Shown here piece by piece: positions 23,625 through 34,649 of a stretch of 64,000 bases of DNA. The notes beneath the pieces were generated by a model that saw nothing but the letters and a program-made list of their open reading frames with translations, did not search any database and had not been told where the DNA came from. The stretch comes from Mytilus edulis (taxonomy: Eukaryota; Mollusca; Bivalvia; Mytilida; Mytilidae). The position numbers were made by a program, and so were the translations under genes. Position 1 is the stretch's first letter, and each line of letters starts with the position of its first letter. The stretch is taken from assembly GCF_963676685.1 (NCBI RefSeq), contig NC_092357.1:64280958-64344957 (forward strand). The letters are read 5' to 3'.

Positions 23625-26600
23625 ATAAGAATTTGATATGTGTTCATTAATAGTGAATTTAAAAATAAAATGTAAAAACGATGTGAAAATCACAATTTTC
23701 GTGAGGGAAATGACAAAAATATATCCACTCAAAATTGCATAAGAATACATCAGGAGAAAAAAAAACTTTCCGATTCTATTAAATCACGTAACGGTAAGGA
23801 AACATTGTGGCTATCCTTATCGATTACTGGATAACGTGTAGAGTCCTTTGAAGTGTGTTATATATATCAACAAGAACAACCATTGTCTAATGCAACCAAC
23901 AAGAGCTGTTGCGTAACTTTATGTTATCAAATCAAACGGAATGTGTGAAATTATTAGATGATAATTATATTATTGAATTAACGATGCCGTATACATGTGG
24001 TAGATTACAAATAATTTCAAGGAATAAAAGGCCACTATCACTTAATATTCAATACACAGCTATTGTAAAAAAAATCCTCATTAGAACACATGTGACATAC
24101 GATGCGCTTTAAATGGGAAACATTCGTAAAAGGGCTATGCACACAGTTTTAAGTTAATATGTTTAATCTGGTTTTTTTTTTAAATTAAAAGAGTTCATAA
24201 GCCTGCAATTATGCACACAGTTTTAAGTTAGTATGTTTAATCTGTGTTTTTTTTTTTTAATTAAAAGAGTTCATAAGCCTGCAATTTATTTGTTGTCGTA
24301 TTTTTGGTGGGTTACATATTTGTTTTTCGTTAGTTGTTTGGACAATAATTGCCGTTAATTTTTTCGTTTGAATTGTTTTACATTTGTTAATTCCGTGCTT
24401 ATTTTTAGCTGACTATGCGGTATGGGGTTTGCTCGTTGTTGAAGGTAATACGATGATCTATGGTTGTTGTTTTCTGTGTCATGTTGACTCACAGTCAATC
24501 GTGCCATATCTTATTTTTTTAAATAAAACTATAAATCAGCTGTTTATCTATACATATATTGGATAAATAAAGAATTATAACGTCATGAATGTGTTAGATG
24601 CAGTAAGAACGTAACGTATGTTGCTGTTATGTATCAAATAAGACAAACTATATGACATATTTAATAATGTATGCATATTTTTACTTTCTAGGTCTTCAAA
24701 ATAAGCTGATATATTCGACTAAAGATACAATTAAGGAAATTGACCTGCGCTCAGGGAACGTATCGGTTCTCTTGCAAAATTTAAAGAGTAATATATATTC
24801 TTTAGATTGTGATTATAAAAATGGATATATTTATTTTCCAAAACATGATTTAAACGTCAGATCAAGGTAGATACTTAGAGTATATTCCATATATTTTTAA
24901 ATTGTAGAACTGTTTTCCTTCTTGTTATCATCTTTCTAATATTTTCTATACTACATTATAATTATCACCATTATCATCATTATAACTACCACAATAATAA
25001 TAATTATTATTACTATTATTATGATTATGTGCATTAAGATTTTTTTTTATTCTATCATTTCTATCACTTGTAGTATTTCTATTATTAATATTATTATTAT
25101 TATCAATTCAGGGCTTAATTATGAGCATACAAATCATTGAAAATATTATTTATGTAATCTACCGCAATGAAGCGTAGCCACCATCCCACTACGATGCAGC
25201 TATCAAGTATACAATTAACTGTGACTTCATTATATCGATACTACTGTATTTCATTGCTTAGTTTTATTTAAATTTTGACAGGAACAGTTTCGTATTGATC
25301 AAATCAAATCGATAAGCAACCAGTAATACCGGCAATGTTATTTAAACAGATTAAACTATATGAGTACTAATTCATATAATGTTGATAGAATTAATAGAAA
25401 ACCTGATGTTGATGGTATGGTAATTTGGAGTACATGTACGTTTTGTTTTCGTTCTCGCTCAGTCTGGTGAATAGGTACATGTTTAAGTTGGAGGTCTAGT
25501 ATTACTCACATTTAAAACACTTCCGTAGAAGTAAAATGATAAAACTTTCTGATATTATCTTTACAGATTTCGTTATCCATCAGACAAACCTTACAAAGAA
25601 GAAGATATGACAACTGCAGCCCAACCAATATCATTAGTGGTTGATCCAGTATCCGAAAATGTATATTGGACCGAATTATACACAGGATGGAATTTAAATG
25701 GGATTAACAAAGCATGTATACTGCAAGATGACAATGTCTATGCTATAACACTAGATTATCGGAACAGGTGTGTTTCTGATTATTTATGCAATAGCTTACT
25801 TTGACTAAAAATAAAACAAAAACAACCATGTTTAACTGAACAATTACAGATATTATATCTGCATAAGAAAGCATTCCATTGTGTTGATCTTTATGGAACA
25901 ATAAACACGTTTTATGTTGAATTTCATATCTATAAGATAGCTAAAAGTGTATATATCAAACAAGGCGTCAGATATGTTGAATACGAAATGTTAATAAAGA
26001 CAATTAAAGGAATCAGTGTTCTCTTTAAGATATATCTTAAACGTACAATACATCAATTTAAATTCCTTACATGGCATATATCAAACATACCATAACTCAT
26101 CTGAGAATTTACAGTTTTTTGTTGTTGCTTTCTTTTTTTCTCAAATACAGATGGCTGTATTACAGTACATTTGGAACAACAAGACAAATTAAGAGAGCAA
26201 GATTGAATGGTTCTGAAAAGCACCCAATTTTAGAGTCAGTCGAAATAACAGGTTTGGGTATAGGTATGATATCTTTAGGATTATACAATGATTATGACAT
26301 GTATAATTTGACATATAATTGGCAATGAAAAGAATATCCCAAATGACCAAAACAAATTGACGTAACTGATCGACATTGTTTTGAATTTACATGTACACCA
26401 CTGAGGTAACTTTTAAAAAACAGTTTGGACTCTCTTTACTATGTATGTGATTTAGTGAGATAGGTATGATTGAGAATTTATATTTAATATATTTGAACAC
26501 TAATTATGTTACACTACTTTTGTAATATAAACAATGAATTTAAGAATTGCTTAGCATGTTGTGTCACATCGTTTTTTTGATTGAGTTACGTCATTCCAAT

Positions 26601-29600
26601 TGATATTTTACAGTGTGTCTTTTATGTTGTGATATTATACTACTGTTTCAGAAAAGGGAGAAAGTTTGGTACAATTAAAACGTTTATTTCTGGAGCAATC
26701 GTTTGCCCTTGACCTAAGTCAGGAATCTGATGTTCAGTGATTATCATTTGTTTACGTGGTTCATTAGTTTTTCTCGTTTCTCAACGCCATCATGAGTTGG
26801 TTCACCGTTATGAAATAACCGTTTCACAAATTCGTTTATGTTCCTTACGTCGTAATTACAATCCCCTTTCCTTTCATGAATGTTACCTACCGAATTAGAC
26901 TATTTACCGGATTTGTTATCACATAAGCAACACGACGGATGCCACATGTGGAGCAGGATCTGCGTACCCTTCCGGAGCACCTGCGATCACCCCTAGTTTT
27001 TTGGTTGGGTTCGTGTTGTTTATTCTTTAGTTCTCTATGTTGCGTCGTGTGTGCTATTGATTGTTTGTCCTTTTCATTTTTAGCAATAATCAATGTATAG
27101 TGTTCTTTGAGATAAGCCTCAATGTAATACACTAGGGTTTCTAAGTGAGTGTAAATGTCAATTAATGTAATGTGGTGTTCTTTCCTAGGTTTATCACTTT
27201 CCTTATTTTGTGAATTATCTTATTTTTAGTATAAAAATGTAAGTATACTATATTTAGATAGAACAAAGTTCCATCATGTGGAAATGATCTTACATAGCTA
27301 AATATAGTATCAAAACTAAGATGAATGCATCTTTAGTGTAGACATGATTTCTAAATCAGATACCAATGGATGGCGACTTTACTATATGATACATCACAAA
27401 GGCGAACTAAAATCGTCATCTTTAAATGGAACAAATATCATTGACGTATTCAGTACGAATAAAACACGAAGAAACATAGGCATATATGTATATGATAGCA
27501 ACATCTACTGTACCAATGATCTCCAGCTACTGAAGGTCGCATCATCACAAGCAGCAACATCCTATGTTATACACGAAGATACAGCACAAACTCTAGGTGT
27601 TCTTTTGTATGACGAAATGGGTAGGTATAAACCTATTTTAATTGAGGAAATATTATTTTAAACTTTAATATAGTATTGTTTCGTTGTAAATTCATTTTAA
27701 AAGAGAGTTGAAAGAAAGCAAGCGAGTATTCATCTTAACAGTCGATAATAAAACGACAAAGCTTTAGCAAAAAAAAAAAAAGGATCAAAAGACAAACAAT
27801 AGAATACAAAATACAACTATTATAACTAGGCAGCACTAATCCCATCGGAGGATGATTTCAAAAACACCGGAGTAGTAAACAGATCCTGTTCCATAAAATG
27901 CAAATGGCATCTGTCATGTAAGAACAAACATACATTTGTATAACAGAAGGAGAGTATGATATTGTTGCTACAACACTTACAACAATTTGATCTTACATTT
28001 AACATATTTAAATTTTAGATGAATTATATTTTAAATTAAATGAAAATAGATGACTAAGTGCACAATGCAACACAAGTTTTACGACAAATGCATTCATTTA
28101 AGGTTTTTGAAATAAAATCATTTCTTAATTTTATTATCATTTATAAATTTGAATGTTGTTCATAATTGCATTGATATTTTGAAAATTGTTACTCTTATAT
28201 GTTTTAGTTATTACTATATGAATGTTTGTCTCAATTGTGTTAAGTATTGGGTGCTGCTTTCGCTTTTATGTTGATACTAATTGATCATATATGAAGTTTA
28301 TTTTGTTACTGTTTAATACCAGATTTATAAAAGATACACGTATTGGTAAACCAAACCTTTTATCAATCATCTCTACTGTCAAGGTTCTCGCTAAGACTGG
28401 TGAGTCCACAGATGCATCAAGATTAAAATATTTTGTATAAACTGAACATAGTTAAACACAAATATGAAATATCATCATTTTATAGCAAAAGTTTAAAAGT
28501 AATCTGAATTTAAAGTCATTTTATTGCTCTGTTAGGTCATGGAGACTAAATATTACATTATATTGCAATAAAATATCTTCTTCTTGCTATTGGACTCACC
28601 ATGGTCCTTAAAAATCCTTAGCGAGAACCCTGACTGTAATAACTCATCACAACGGAAAAGAAAACCAATGATTAATTTACGCAAAAAAACAATGAAGAAA
28701 TGAAGGTTTCATACGCACTTCAAATTAAAAGGTGCTTCATCAAAAAAAAGTAACTCATTATTCATGTATGCAGAATTTATTAGCAATGACAACCATACTC
28801 GATGAAAAGACACGCAATACGAAACAAATACGCAATGAGTTAATGTATGTACTAAACTACACGTAAGTTCTCTATATTCACCAAAACGAGAATAAGTCTC
28901 ACTATAGAAAATTTATCCAGAGAAACGTGCTTGCAAATACATATTTATACTCTTAGTATGTTTATATTCTACAATAGTTTGCTCTGCATTCTAACAAAAA
29001 AGCTTGATCAATCTTTTTGACTGTGTGGTCTAGCTTTATTAACAAATATGTAATGCTTCACTTTCCTTTTATTCGTATTATGGTTCATATTATTATAATT
29101 GCAGAATAAGTTATTTAAAGTGTATTTTTTTTTATAGTCGATGATGTATCTTTCTATCAATGAATTACTTAATCTTAGTATAAATGTGTATAATCCGGAA
29201 ATTGTATTATCATTGTTTTTGCTTTAAAGAATTATACAATTATATGTAAAAGATTTTTAAGAGCAATTATAAATTTCGGCCTACACGGACTTTCAACGGT
29301 GAGTAAATATCTTTTCATCATTTATGTATTTACTTGATACGTGTATAGGAGTTCCATTTAAACATCAATACAATGGCATGATAACTGACTTCAAATAAGA
29401 GTTGCAATTGTAAACTTTACACTAGCACAGCATAACACATCACTTTATATGTCATTAAATTCCATTGTGTACATGTGCTAGTTTGTAAAACGAAAACAAT
29501 TCGGCATAAAATTAATGCGTTCGACACACATTTTCTTGATATAATTTCATCAGCAAAACTTCATGCCGAATGACTCAAAGCACGATATATATACAATTCA

Positions 29601-30603
29601 ATATTGATTAGAAGTACCATTTCGAAACTAAAACTGAAGTTTCTTTATGATTTATTAATTTATAAACGGACAATAGTGTCTCTAACAACTGACTAATGAG
29701 ACCTTTAAGAACTGATATTACTATTAAAAATAAAGTACACATTATTATATGTGATACGAGTATCAATTAAATAGTTATGAGGAACTGTCCGGCCTTTAAC
29801 AATAATAATAACACATACCGTATGGCTATAAAATTTCCCGACATGTAAAAGATGAAACAAGCAATTGAGAAAATTAACGGTATAACTTGTAACAAAACGA
29901 TTTACCTAAAAAAAAAAAAAAAGAAAAAAAACACACAAAAAACGTGACAGACATGTATGTTCATGTTAAAGTGATTTGTACATTCAACAATCTTATTATT
30001 CATCTTTAAACAGTTCTGTTTAATATGACCACGTATGTTGCAGATGTGGTTTATCATGAACATATCTGATGGAAAATTCCGGTTGTCAAATTATTGATAC
30101 TTCAAATGTTTATGTATATACAATGTAAGTATTGTAATAAAATAGATCTCTTTGATTTTTGCTAATCTCAAGTCTCAGAAAAAAAAACAGGAATATCAAG
30201 ATCTGATTTAAAGCTATCTAGTAGATAATTATAATGATACAAAAATTGAAATAGTGGAGTTTACGAAAATCATGTTCTTCGTTCTAGAATATGTTTTCCC
30301 TCTGGAATGGTAAATCAATTAAATGGACCTGAAGAAGTTAGAGGAATCAAATTCTGGTACTGCTTTTATAAAAATCATTTCAGCTGATTATAAATAAATA
30401 TATAATATACATAAATCATGCATTTTTAGAATAGAACTATTTTGGTGACGGTTAAACAAAAATCTTTATAACATCGATTATGTCCAGTGGATGTCCTCCA
30501 GTGTGACTGTGACAAAGGATTCAAACGATATCGATACTGTTCTCATGTAGAAACTCCATTGCCGTTTTCACTGGCGTATGATATAGTTGTGTACCTGTTT
30601 TGA
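23569..30603 (+). CDS. YWTD gene A: secreted LDLR class B beta-propeller (possibly inactive)
   Basis: Six exons give a predicted protein of 310 residues if all are joined: 23569-23624 (ATG at 23576), 24692-24866, 25567-25767, 26151-26263, 27342-27620 and 30488-30603 (TGA). Frames agree across every junction (phases 1, 2, 2, 1, 1). Residues 1-16 form a signal peptide; then about 250 residues make a single six-blade-sized YWTD propeller, as in the LDL receptor; the C-terminal CDCDKGF...C resembles the second half of an EGF module, which follows the propeller in LDLR-family proteins. Lack of a membrane segment suggests secretion; the ligand is unknown. Oddities: the first donor reads AAG/ATAAGA instead of GTAAGA, and exon 3 lacks four residues of a strand kept in gene B. 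Without correct splicing of exon 1 the protein would have no signal peptide. It may therefore be a pseudogene or use another 5' exon. Genes B and C are tandem paralogues on the same strand. Confidence 0.75.
24137..24286. repeat. Tandem duplication, 74 and 76 bp, in gene A intron 1
   Basis: ATGCACACAGTTTTAAGTTA begins both units (24137 and 24211) and GAGTTCATAAGCCTGCAATT ends both. They differ mainly in T-run length, so the duplication is recent. Confidence 0.92.
24287..24510 (+). repeat. Dispersed SINE/MITE-like repeat, sense copy
   Basis: It contains GTTACATATTTGTTTTTCGT, TTTGAATTGTTTTACATTTG, AGCTGACTATGCGGTATGGG and GCTCGTTGTTGAAG. This is the same family as the antisense copy at 14.93 kb. 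It lies in gene A intron 1; the open frame over it is not a gene. Confidence 0.75.
24692..24866 (+). CDS. Gene A exon 2, 175 nt
   Basis: Acceptor TTTACTTTCTAG, donor GTAGAT. It encodes GLQNKLIYSTKDTIKEIDLR through NIYSLDCDYKNGYIYFPKHD, the first propeller blade. Length and phases are identical to exon 2 of B and C. Confidence 0.9.
24955..25106. repeat. ATT/ATC-rich trinucleotide tract
   Basis: Imperfect ATT, ATC and ATA iterations in gene A intron 2. Confidence 0.8.
25567..25767 (+). CDS. Gene A exon 3, 201 nt
   Basis: Acceptor ATCTTTACAG, donor GTGTGT. It encodes FRYPSDKPYKEEDMTTAAQP, then ISLVVDPVSENVYWTELY and NKACILQDDNVYAITLDYRN. VYWTE is the YWTD motif. Compared with gene B, a strand corresponding to QQKIYRCDF is replaced by TGWNL, four residues shorter. 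Confidence 0.9.
26151..26263 (+). CDS. Gene A exon 4, 113 nt
   Basis: Acceptor TTTTTCTCAAATACAG, donor GTATGA. It encodes WLYYSTFGTTRQIKRARLNG and SEKHPILESVEITGLGI, a blade ending in phase 1. Confidence 0.88.
26590..27070 (+). repeat. Dispersed-repeat composite in gene A intron 4
   Basis: About 26708-26780 contains CTAAGTCAGGAATCTGATGT-type sequence matching 41340-41400. About 26925-27060 contains GCAACACGACGGATGCCACA, GGAGCAGGATCTGCG and CCGGAGCACCTGCGATCACC, the reverse complement of the copy at about 44.5-44.66 kb. Confidence 0.7.
27342..27620 (+). CDS. Gene A exon 5, 279 nt
   Basis: The acceptor is TTTAGTGTAG, chosen because it alone restores the frame (G + AC gives D, as G + AT gives D in gene B). 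The donor GTAGGT is in phase 1. It encodes DMISKSDTNGWRLYYM, LKSSSLNGTN, TNKTRRNIGIYVYDSNIYC and a terminal VLLYDEM. Confidence 0.82.
27775..27930 (-). repeat. Dispersed-repeat fragment
   Basis: A diverged copy with GACAAACAATAG, CCCATCGGAGGATGATTTCA and AGTAAACAGATCCTGTTCCA, in the same arrangement as about 44.52-44.64 kb. Confidence 0.55.
28380..28632. mobile_element. 253-bp MITE with ACTGT target duplication
   Basis: The left end CAAGGTTCTCGCTAAG and the right end CTTAGCGAGAACCCTG form terminal inverted repeats; GGTGAGTCC / GGACTCACC extends the pairing inwards. ACTGT occurs directly before (28375-28379) and after (28633-28637). No coding sequence. Lies in gene A intron 5. Confidence 0.85.
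28638..30487. other. Remainder of gene A intron 5
   Basis: No further exon with propeller or cysteine-rich coding potential was recognised, and no named repeat. Confidence 0.45.
30488..30603 (+). CDS. Gene A exon 6: EGF-like half module and stop
   Basis: After the acceptor CGATTATGTCCAG, the phase-1 G from exon 5 gives VDVLQCDCDKGFKRYRYCSH then VETPLPFSLAYDIVVYLF and TGA. The spacing C-x-C-x-x-G-F-x(5)-C fits the second half of an EGF domain. The first half is absent or lies in an unseen exon within the 2.9-kb intron. An internal donor (CTGGC/GTATGA) would be an alternative end. Least certain exon of the model. Confidence 0.5.
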
Positions 30604-31675
30604 TGGAATCACATTCCTTCAAACTTATTTTGATAAAGTGTTTGTTCCTGTCGAAAAAGATATTTAAATTATAGAAGTATACATTCCCAGATTATTTAAT
30701 GTTTCTCATCGCATGTGGTGAGTGTGCTGTTTTGTTTTTAATATATTCAGAGACTCTAGCCAACATAAGTTTCTAATTCTCTGAATTAATATTAGCCATC
30801 TATTATTAATTTTGTAAATCATATTAAAATCATCGTTATCAACTCAAAACGTTTTTTTTTTTTTTTTTTTTTTGTAGAAACAAATGAGAGCAAAAACTAA
30901 CAGGAACAGATTGAATTCATACTGCATGCAGTTACCCGCGCTGTAGACATGTCAATGTTAAAACATCAAATATCTTATGCATATTCTTAAGATTACTAAA
31001 CATTACAAATGTTACGATTATAAGCCATGCTGTTGTGTTATTGATATAGTTCAGGTACAGGTTGTTTTTAATTCATTAAAATTACATTTTGTTACTAGGA
31101 ATAAAAAGACATAAATTGTTCGGGAATCAATTATTAGGATGGTTTATCATTGAGAGATATACGATATGATTAGTACAGTGCAGGTAAATGCTACAAACCA
31201 AAGTATTTTTATTCCCCATTTAAGGTCATTATGTTTTCTGGTCTGTGCATCCGTCTGTTCGTTCGTTCGTATGTTTGTTCATTCGTTCACTCGTCTGTTC
31301 GTCCGTTCGTCAATCCGTCTGTGCCGCTTCAGTTTAAAGTTTTTGGTCGAGGTATTTTTTTTTTCCAATTTTTACGGTCTATTGAACATAGAAAATGATA
31401 GTTTGGATGGGCATCCGCGTACTGGGGTCACATTCTTATTTGTTCTGTGTTTCAGTTTAACTTATTCTAGTATAGTTTATGCACTGTACAGTAATATATG
31501 CACACGTATTTTTTGAAGAGGGAAGTAGTAAAATAGCTTCTAGTGTCAGAAGTAGCTAACATTTAAATGATCTACAAAAAATAGGGTTGCCTTGCTTAAA
31601 AGTACATGATGATAGGTGCCAATCTTAAAATCATACACGGTATTTTAGTGAAGTTCGTGCTGTTCAGAAGTTGAT
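30604..31675. other. Gene-free DNA after gene A
   Basis: No clear AATAAA lies just downstream of the proposed stop, so the gene end is uncertain. A T22 tract lies at 30852-30873. A degenerate tetranucleotide tract (GTTC/GTCC/GTCT units, about 31250-31325) produces a spurious serine/arginine-rich frame of 116 codons. Confidence 0.55.
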
Positions 31676-31765
31676 ATAGTTATCAAAGGTACCAGGATTA
31701 TAGTTCAGTACGCCAGACGCGCGTTTCGTCTACATAAAACTCATCAGTGATGCTCAGATTCAAAA
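31676..31765 (-). repeat. Hammerhead-bearing repeat end, minus strand
   Basis: Starts with TAGTTATCAAAGGTACCAGG (the inverted terminal block) and runs into a complete ribozyme core. The 5' part of the unit is missing beyond about 31765. Confidence 0.85.
31708..31757 (-). ncRNA. Hammerhead ribozyme, complete core, minus strand
   Basis: On the minus strand: GCATCA, CTGATGA, GTT...GAC around TTATGTA, GAAA, AC-GCGC-GT, C, TGGCGT. All core residues are kept. Stem I has one mismatch (A-C) and stem II ends in a U-G wobble, so it should be weaker than the 11.07 kb copy. Expected cleavage lies between 31716 and 31715. Confidence 0.8.
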
Positions 31766-32349
31766 AGGTCTACAAATGACACCAACAAACATAAATAAAG
31801 GCAACAGTAGTATAATGATGTTCAAAACTCATCAATCGATAGAAAGAAAAAAAAACAAATTCGGGTCACAAACCAAAACCGAGGGAAACGCATTAATTAT
31901 AAGAGAATGACGACACAACATTAAAATGAAACACCAACAGAAACGAACTACGCATTAGACAAAATCCGATGAGAATAACAAATATAACATCAAAACTAAA
32001 TACATGAATTTAGGATAGAAAAGTACCGTGACACGTCTCTTAATAATGTGAATTCACACTCACATATAAGAGAAAACAAACGACACAAACGATACACAAC
32101 GTTTAAATGTAACGCACACAAAAACTAACTATAAAATAATAATGATCATATTCCTGACTTGGTAAAGGTTATGTTTTAAAGAAACAAATGGTGGGTTGAA
32201 CCTGGTTTTGTGGCATGCCAAACCACCGTCTTTTATGGCCATGTGAAATATAACATTAACATGACAACACAACATTACAGGACTACAATACAAATAAATA
32301 GGAGAACACAAAGTTGACAAAGAAACACATGAATAATAGCTAACAAAAG

Positions 32350-32540
32350 GCACTAGGTTTAAAATTTAATATGCCAGAAGTGCGTTTTTTTCACACAAGA
32401 GTTACTAATGACGCCCAGATACAGAAAGCCAAAACAAGTACAAAGTTGATCAGCATCGACGGCCAAAAGTTCAAAAACGTTTTACCAAAAACGGCCAGGG
32501 TTTTCTGTAAGGTAGCAGAACATCCGTTAAAACAAACGAC
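32350..32540 (-). repeat. Decayed hammerhead-bearing repeat, minus strand
   Basis: TATGCCAGAAGTGCG and ACAAGAGTTACTAATGACGC are the worn ribozyme region; GCCAAAACAAGTACAAAGTT and AACGGCCAGGGTTTTCTGTA match the unit's upstream part. The 68-codon frame here is a by-product. Confidence 0.7.
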
Positions 32541-32602
32541 AATTATCGTCGATTTTCAATTAAGAAATATTAAGTAGTTTTTGAAAACGTTTTAATACAA
32601 CA

Positions 32603-32890
32603 ATAGTTATCAAAGGTACCAGGAATACGGATAAGGTAATCTATGCCTGGGATAGGAAAGTCCTTCATTTGTCGAAAAATTCAAAGCTTTGTAAACAGGA
32701 AATTTATAAAAATGACCACATTATTGATATTCATGTCAACACCGAAGTGTTGACTACTGGGCTGGTGATAACCTCGAGGACGAAACGTCCACCAGCAGTG
32801 GCATCGATCCAGTGGTGTAAATAGTTATCAAAGGTACCAGGTATATAATTTAGTACGCCAGACTCGCGTTTCGTTTACATAAGAGTGTTG
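32603..32890 (-). repeat. Hammerhead-family unit with terminal block at both ends
   Basis: AGTTATCAAAGGTACCAGG occurs at 32604 and again at about 32824. Between them are GGTAATCTATGCCTGGGAT, a perfect hairpin GTCAACACCGAAGTGTTGAC and a CTGGTG...CACCAG hairpin. After the second block comes a 3' ribozyme half (CGCCAGACTCGCGTTTCG) that lacks CTGATGA. The head-to-tail junction shows that the family existed as tandem or circular units. Confidence 0.75.
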
Positions 32891-33275
32891 TGTTGTAGGA
32901 TATCTTGTTTTTCATTACGTGTTTTGTTTTCTTATCCATTGCAACATCGTTATATGTTTGTCGCGCATTTATAAGTTTAAAAATAACATTGATTTTGTCT
33001 AACTTTTGATGTTCCTGAAACAACTACATATACATAGCCTATGACCTCTTACTGACACTAAAAAAAAGATCGAATATATTACGTTTCTCTACGTGTTCAC
33101 TGATGTGTGTGTGTGATATGACTGATTGGTAGCTTGAATAGATTATGAACTTTTAGTTCTGATGCTTGATGAAATGAAAAAAAAAACCCACGAGTATACA
33201 TTATGAATTAAAATTACTGTAAAATTAAAATTAAAATCTGAAGAAAACTATCACAAAAAAAAAAACAATTCGTCA

Positions 33276-33390
33276 TGATGTTGTTTTAACCCCCTCTTGT
33301 TTATTTGATTAAGGTTGCTCATTCTGATGTTGTTTTAACCCCCTCTTTTTTATTTGGTTCAGGTTGGTCAATCTGATGTTGTGTTAATAG
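33276..33390. repeat. 49-bp tandem repeat, 2.3 copies
   Basis: TGATGTTGTTTTAACCCCCT starts at 33276 and 33325, and a third partial copy starts at 33374. Confidence 0.92.
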
Positions 33391-34649
33391 TATTTTTGTT
33401 TGACCATCTAGTTTTTGTCTATGTCTTTGTCAATTAATTTTCAACATATGAGTGTGCCTTTACCTATCGTATCTTTTGCTTCTTTTTTTAAAAATTATAT
33501 AAGGGTTACATGTTTGATTGCATTTCAATACACCCTTTTTTTATAAAATTATTAATAGCATTTAAGAAGTCCACATAGAACGTAATGATGTTATTTAAAT
33601 CCTTGGGAAACCGATAAATATAATACTGACAAATATGGACATTTGAAAATGTAAACTAACTGCTACTCTATTTTAATTGGAATTTTAGGAATCTCCAAAC
33701 AGATTCTGCCACATTTTTCATGTATATTTTTTAACAAAGGAACCATGTGTTCAAAAGTATAAGTTGATTACTGTCTGTCGTGTTTTGTACTTGTTTATCT
33801 TATCTAATGCAAAAATGGTTTACAAGCAGCACTATGAACCTAACTTTGTATTCAAAGATGCTTCTTTTCACTAGACAAGGTATGGTGACGCATCAAAGAG
33901 AAATCACATAATTTCTTACATTTCCCAACATCCCTTTGATATTCATCGCCTTTCTTTTACCCTTCCGATACCTCAATTTTAACACGGGGATATAACGTAT
34001 AACAATCGATGCAGTGGTATAAATTCTATTTGCATTCACGCTGAATTATAACATAATACATATAAGACATATTATGTCACATGATTTAATTGGAGAATTA
34101 TTAAAATTAACTGGAGTGTGTCAATGTTTGTGATAAGGTAATTTCCTTCTAAACAGTGTACATTTAAAAGTATTATGTAGGTATTAACTTTAATTGTTTT
34201 ATAGTTGATTTAGGAAATGTCGCTTCTGTGGAGAAGAAAATTCATTGTAGACATCGGTAAGGTCACACTACGATAACAGCCTTTCTACATTCCACGTATA
34301 TACCTTCCATTTTCTCATGTTTATATTAGTTATCAATCAATATCGTGTAAGTTTTATTTAAAAATTTGACCGCTTTTTTATACTAACGGAATCTTATAAA
34401 TGATGATTTAATTTTGCAAAGCAAATCAGTTGAAACTTGATCCATCATGTTAAATAGGTATGTTTAACAGTGTGTTTGTTCAAATGCATCATTCCTTTAT
34501 TAATTGAGTTGGTTTGCTGTCTATGTAAATCCCCTAAAACATATATAACTATTCTTGACGAGTGTTTGCAATTGTTTGACCATCACATAGATGCTTCATT
34601 AGTAGGCAAGACCTTCTTAACGAATCTATAATACTAAAATAACGAGGTC
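33391..34649. other. Gene-free AT-rich DNA
   Basis: No gene, RNA or named repeat recognised. Confidence 0.5.

Noticed and set aside
24384-24566. Possible hydrophobic signal exon for gene A (MLIPCLFLADYAVWGLLVVE)
   Set aside because: It is the translation of a dispersed repeat (AGCTGACTATGCGGTATGGG); the exon at 23569-23624 aligns with gene C exon 1 and is preferred despite its damaged donor.
31166-31516. 116-codon frame rich in S, R and F
   Set aside because: Its distinctive part is a degenerate GTTC/GTCC tetranucleotide tract.
32755-32815. A second hammerhead-like arrangement (CTGGTGA...GGACGAAACGTC) on the opposite strand of the ribozyme repeat
   Set aside because: CTGGTGA differs from the invariant CTGATGA, the expected stem II closing pair is absent, and CTGGTG itself pairs with CACCAG, so an ordinary hairpin explains it better.
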